From NCBI GenBank assembly GCA_963971405.1, contig OZ020486.1:29349419-29413418 (forward strand): a stretch of 64,000 nt of DNA, given 5' to 3'. The notes beneath the pieces were generated by a model. It searched no databases. It saw nothing but the letters and a program-made list of their open reading frames with translations, and was not told the origin of the DNA. This stretch comes from Psococerastis gibbosa. Its lineage: Eukaryota; Arthropoda; Insecta; Psocodea; Psocidae. The translations under genes and the position numbers were made by a program. Below are positions 59,588 through 64,000 of this stretch, piece by piece (the stretch's first letter is position 1; each line of letters opens with the position of its first letter).

Positions 59588-62450
59588 TCAGTACAGCATA
59601 ATTGCTCCACCTGTTTTCTCTTCAACGACCGGGTCCAAAGTCTTCAAACGCTTTGGTTCCCGTGTTCCAATATAAATTGTTACTATATTGCAGATATGCA
59701 CCACCACAGCGCCCGCTACAAACCTGAAAGCAGAATGTAGCTGTCAATATTTTTACATGGCCTACTAGTTAGAGCCTAAAACAATTTTGGATGAGATACT
59801 CGTAGGTCATTCTACCAATAACAATAGTTGGGATCATCGATGCAATGAATTTTGAGAATGAGTTTTCAGTCAACAGTACTTCTTTAAATGCCTCTTCAAT
59901 CAAAAATTGGCGATCATCACGGCAATTTGGACCCGACATCTTCAAGTTCCAAGTGTAAGTAACTGACTAATCCACATTATGTACCTTATAGGGGGGCCCT
60001 TAGTGGGGCTCTTACGCATTTTGATAGCAGTAAAGGAATATATTTTAAAACAGCACCGAATCAGTCCAACCAAGCCCTTCACAGAGCCAGACAAAGGTAA
60101 ACAATTTGTCTACATTAGCGGGAATATGGTATGGAGGACTTTGGCACAAGCTATGGAGAACAGAATCAGTACGTTTGAAATATGGGTATACAGACGAATG
60201 CCGGGCATATCCTGGTGAGGTTGTGTCCCTAATGCTGAGGTCCCGAGGTGAATTGATACCGAAGCCGAGTTGCTGCTGACGGTTAAGGAGCGGAGACTAA
60301 CATACTTCGGCCATGTGATGAGGAACGAAAAGTATCGCCTTCTGCATATAATAATCCATGGGAAGACAGAGGACTCCCGTCAGACGACGAATATCCCGGT
60401 TGAAAAACCTGAGGCAGTGGTTTGGCAAGAGCCCTTTCCCGAGCAGCAATCTCCAAGGTACAAATTGCCTTGATGGTCGTCAATCTTCGATAGACGAGAC
60501 ATTAAATGAAGAAGAAGCTACTTTAGGTCTCTTCACCCAATTACCAAATATAATTGACGACTTAGAAACAAGTTTTCCTGTGCTGACCAGTAATTACTGA
60601 TTGGATGCAGCTAACCTTACGCGCTTATGAACACCTATGAAACATTCACAACCCATTCGTTGTTATCAAGCTTTTCCTCCAACTTGGTAACCTAACTTTT
60701 GATTCATGATTTGGCAGGAAGTGAATAGGGGAACTGCCGAATTTTTTCATAGCGACCAATAAAATTGATTTTAAATTTCCTCTATCTATCCGGTCACAGT
60801 TTATTTAAAACTCTTGTAGCCCAATCATTGTGACAGCAAGTTTTACAAAGTTACTAAGGAGACTATAATGTATCTTGTATTGTAGCCCACACTAGGCGCT
60901 TATTCCACCTTAGTCAATAGTGCATAGTAAATGTGGTATTGACGTGGTAGCAGACATTTTTAGACTGTTTTTAATGTCTGCTACCACGTCAATACCACAT
61001 TTACTATGCACTATTGACGTAGGTGGAATAAGCGCCTTAAAAATGTGACTATGGATAGGTGACGAAAAAACATACCAGAAGGAATACCCCAAGTGAGCCA
61101 TGTTTTCTGAAGACCACCTCCCATCGTTTATTTCTTTCTTTGTCATCACGTTATATCGGAGTTTTTGGTTGAACTGAACATCCCAGAGAATAACAGCAGT
61201 CAAGTGCATGGCACCTAAAACAATTCCATCAGTTTTAAGGGCGCTTACAACGATTAGCCTGCAGGATTCAACTACAACAACCGCTTGGTAATGTAACGCC
61301 TAATTAACTCCGATCCATTCAATGCTATGAGATTAAAGTGCTATGTTTAAAACTAATATTCGTTGGACACCAAGCAGATGTTCCTCTACATTTTGATGTG
61401 CGTCGTATGTGGCAGTCACTAACATCGATTGTTGACAGTTATGGAATGAGTGAAAAATTGATGGAAAACGCTAATAATCCACTCGAACGCCTTCAACCCA
61501 TTTGGTGATCGGCGACATATTATGCATCAAACTCTAGAGGATCGTTTCTTCAATCCTATATTTATTTGTGGTCGAACATTATTTTTTTATAGAGAAATTG
61601 AATGTTAATAACACAGTTGCAGCATGTCACCTAATCTGGCTAAGTTAATATGAATAAAAATAATAATATTTACAGGCTAAAGTGTTCCATACATAGAGGC
61701 CAGGGATGCCTGTTAAAAGGAGATACTGATTTGTTGCAGTGTTTACAACAGCAAACAGCGCAGATAAAACGGAGAATAGAAGACCAATTGACAGGCATCC
61801 TATTGTTGCTATCCACACGCCATACAGCAGGAATTCTCTGTCATTGTGAACTGTCTCGATTACTGTAACAATACATCGTACACCATTTTTTTTTTAAAAA
61901 TTAGTGTAATTATTCTAATACTTAAATATAATATATTTTAACAATATTATTGTTCATGTAGATTTTCCACGAAAAATCTTATTAATATGATTTGTTTACA
62001 ATAGGGGACATTTAATATTACCTAGCAGTAATTAAATAAATTTATAAAGTTTAAGATACTAATCATGTAATAAAGAATGTTTTAATAGTTGGAACAATGC
62101 TCATGCATGACAATGTCATTTCCGCTTTACCTTGAAACGGGTAGTCTCTCATTCCATAACCATAATCCAGCGTCTTTTCTCCTTCAAAGAGACCAAGATG
62201 AATCGTTCCATTTGATTTTTCAACGTTTGGCAACCGCTTTGCATTTGCAATTACCCAGCTGCAATTTTGGATAGTATGATTAGTCGTCCATTGCAACAAT
62301 GGAATACACTGCACTAAAAATACCAGGAAATTAATACGAGACTTGGAGGTATACGCACCCTTTTGTTCCTAAGGCCCCTACAACAAGTCCCAGGGCGATA
62401 CAAGATCCAAAAAATGTCAGAAATATAGCACCTTTTTTGTAAAGGTTCAT
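59588..62450 (-). CDS. Clarin-family four-pass membrane protein
   Basis: Five exons (62450-62359, 62258-62131, 61862-61674, 61214-61076, 59723-59588) join in frame to 227 residues; human clarin-1 has 232. Segment 1 is about 7-27 (GAIFLTFFGSCIALGLVVGA), followed by LGTKGW, matching clarin LGTPLW. The first outer loop has an N-glycosylation sequon NGT at Asn47, equivalent to the glycosylated Asn48 of clarin-1, and HLGLFEGEK, matching the QYGLFHGE motif. Further membrane segments lie about 89-113, 122-146 (GIPGLYVWN) and 179-203 (GYSFWFVAGAVVVHI), and the tail ends EKTGGAIMLY. Clarins act at sensory hair-cell and photoreceptor membranes in vertebrates; the arthropod role is unknown to me. The start was chosen by alignment to MPSQQKKIIF. 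Which clarin paralog it matches is open. Confidence 0.9.
60128..60519 (+). mobile_element. Decayed LINE fragment, C-terminal end of reverse transcriptase
   Basis: Reads FEIWVYRRMPGISW, then ELLLTVKERRLTYFGHVMRN, EKYRLL, and in a second frame RRRISRLKNLRQWFG, ending in a (GAA)n-like tail. This is the tail of a common arthropod LINE class. It has at least one stop and one frameshift and lies in the last intron of the clarin gene, antisense to it. Confidence 0.75.
60895..61036. mobile_element. Palindromic MITE in a clarin intron
   Basis: Arms GGCGCTTATTCCACCTTAGT, CAATAGTGCATAGTAAATG, TGACGTGGTAGCAGACATTT and inverse. Ends 39 bases from the clarin exon 4 donor. Confidence 0.8.
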
Positions 62451-63036
62451 GGTGGAAATGAATTCATCAATGCAGTCACTGTTGTAATACGCCTGAAAGA
62501 AAAGAAGTATCCAATCTACCATAATTGTTAACATATTCAAAGTTCACATTATAATAAAGAATACATAACTGTAGCTTATTATTAGGATAGCCCATTTTTA
62601 AATAGGATCTTTAACTTTCTAATTTTGCAGGCATTACCATTGTCCATCACAAACCTGTCAGAATTTATCTAATATAGTTTCCATGTCTGAGATTTATGTA
62701 TAAACACAGCTATAACGCTGCTATCTTTTATTTTTATATTTTTCATCAAATTCCAACATTTAAACTTGTAATAAATGCATAAATAATAGTTAAAATTGCT
62801 GCAACTTCAAAGTAAACACAAAAATGACAAAATAGTGAAAATGCAAATATTCAAGATGGCGGGCCATTCCCTGGTGCACAATGCGCATGTGTAATGTATA
62901 TACTGTTTAACGCGCATCATCTCTACTTGCAAAAAAGGCATATATGCATATTTCCGATTGTTTTGATATTTCTTTTTTGCGTTCTATTTACTATATTAAT
63001 ATAATGCAATAATGCAAACAAATTTTTAATTTAAAA
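62451..63036. promoter_or_regulatory. Upstream region of the clarin gene
   Basis: AT-rich, no gene seen except the possible exon that follows. It contains CAAGATGGCGG at 62852-62862 and an NRF-1-like ATGCGCATG near 62880, so it could drive transcription to the right. Confidence 0.35.
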
Positions 63037-63097
63037 ATGGCTGGCGTTGTGCCTTTTGCAAAGTGCACTCCCGGTAGAAAGCAATGGAATATTAGAG
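63037..63097 (+). CDS. Possible first coding exon of an unrecognised + strand gene
   Basis: An ATG at 63037 opens MAGVVPFAKCTPGRKQWNIR, ending at AGAG|GTAGTT, a plausible but weak donor. A CAAGATGGCGG block (YY1-type, common near housekeeping starts) lies about 180 bases upstream at 62852-62862, followed by ATGCGCATG, an NRF-1-like core. No further exon is visible before the window end, so the gene would extend beyond it. I do not recognise the peptide; it may be chance. Confidence 0.3.
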
Positions 63098-63298
63098 GTA
63101 GTTATTGTTTATTTCAACCTTTGTACTAACTATAAGCTCCACCAGAAACAGTTTCTTCGCTTGTCTTGAAGAAATCAAGTTTTTTTTTTGTGTAACCTTA
63201 ATGTTAACCCATTCGTTACAAAAACCTCTTCCTTATAGGGATTGTACAGGTATTTGGCCTATATTCTTAATTCTTATGCAATTTAGATTGTGTTCAGT

Positions 63299-64000
63299 GG
63301 TTGTTGTTGTTGTTGTTGTTGTATGGGTAGTAGCACGAATGCTAATGGTTGTTCTTGATAGATTCACTTCAAACTAGCACTTAGTTCCAATGTTGCCGGA
63401 GGGAGCATTCTAGTCTTTCGCGAAATTGTTTGACGGTCGCACTGTCTTTAATTTCACGGCGTAGATTATTATATCTGGATAACCACGAATAGAAGATTCC
63501 GCGCCTTTGGAATTCTGACATAGCCCGCTTCAGGTAGATGCTATTATGCTGTCTGGTGTTGTATGCATGCACGTCTCTGAAGAATTGAACTTTGTCTCGT
63601 AGATACTCTGGGAGATGACCGATCAGAATTTTGTGTATGAACGACAAAGTATCCAATATGACCTGGTCTTGTACTGACGTCAGTTTGAGCTCACTTAACA
63701 TGTCAGTGACACGAGTGTCCTGTGGTGCATTTAGTATAGCTCGCAAGCCCGTGTTAAGAACGACTTGCATCTCTTGGATTGCACTTGAAGGGGCATAGCT
63801 CAACAGTGTGCTGCAGTAGTTTATGTGTGGTTTAATAAGTGCCTTATAGATCAGCTCTTTGGTCTTACGGGGTAGGGCGTACCGTACACGTCTAAGGAGC
63901 CCCAGTTTTTGCCTCAACTTGCTGACAATTCTTTTGAAATGCAGGTCGAACGTGAATTTCTTGTCGATGACGACTCCCAAGTATTTAAATTCGTCGACAA
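63299..64000 (-). mobile_element. LINE, 3' part of reverse transcriptase ORF, runs off the right edge
   Basis: An open minus-strand frame from the window end to 63381 encodes the C-terminal end of a non-LTR reverse transcriptase: KYLGVVIDKKFTFDLHF, KPHINYCSTLL, a long VLNTGLRAILNAPQDTRVTD region, then a Jockey/CR1-style tail. The stop is followed by about 60 bases and an (AAC)n array at 63300-63323, read as the element's microsatellite tail. No break is seen in the 200 codons, so the copy is young or well kept. The 5' part is outside the window. Confidence 0.8.

Overview
The window is animal nuclear DNA, AT-rich and full of introns and small repeats. It is most likely from an arthropod: the CYFIP/Sra-1 gene ends and splices like the insect genes ([11 protein letters not shown]-type tail, optional 23-residue exon), and the repeats (Penelope-like, PIF/Harbinger-like and hAT-like MITEs, 5'-truncated LINEs, tRNA-headed SINEs) fit a mid-sized arthropod genome. 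I cannot name the species or order. All gene models below were assembled by hand from splice sites and reading phase; every internal junction used keeps frame.

Layout, left to right. 1-6347: repeat-rich DNA, probably a long intron or 3' flank of MIC60. 6348-11425 (-): MIC60/mitofilin, first 10 coding exons, C-terminal part off the left edge. 11426-11644: short divergent promoter. 11645-14135 (+): mitochondrial ribosomal protein bL35m. 14206-25140 (-): VPS51, 13 coding exons, complete, convergent with bL35m. 25141-25374: divergent promoter with a CRE palindrome and two CCAAT boxes. 25375-29615 (+): F-box protein of unrecognised subfamily, 8 exons, one GC-AG intron. 29616-32174: intergenic repeats. 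32175-39153 (-): PGM3, phosphoacetylglucosamine mutase, 9 exons, complete. 39154-42066: intergenic, with an 0.8 kb foldback element and a Penelope-like fossil. 42067-56798 (+): CYFIP/Sra-1, 19 coding exons plus one cassette exon. 56799-59587: intergenic repeats. 59588-62450 (-): clarin-family tetraspan protein, 5 exons, complete. 62451-63300: upstream region with a possible first exon of a + strand gene. 63300-64000 (-): 3' part of a LINE running off the right edge.

The genes are unrelated housekeeping genes, not an operon: cristae architecture (MIC60) and mitochondrial translation (bL35m) share a promoter; VPS51 works in endosome-to-Golgi tethering (GARP/EARP); PGM3 makes UDP-GlcNAc precursor; CYFIP links Rac1 to WAVE/Arp2/3 actin assembly; clarin is a membrane protein of sensory cells in vertebrates.

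The mobile DNA is the unusual part. About 16 small palindromic elements share GGCG...ATTCCACCGAC-type ends and an inner GACGTGGTAGCAGACAT block. Two loci carry the same element-inside-element composite. One SINE sits a few bases inside a VPS51 intron, directly against the splice donor. I saw no CRISPR array, no genuine tRNA or rRNA gene, and no obvious novel multi-gene system.
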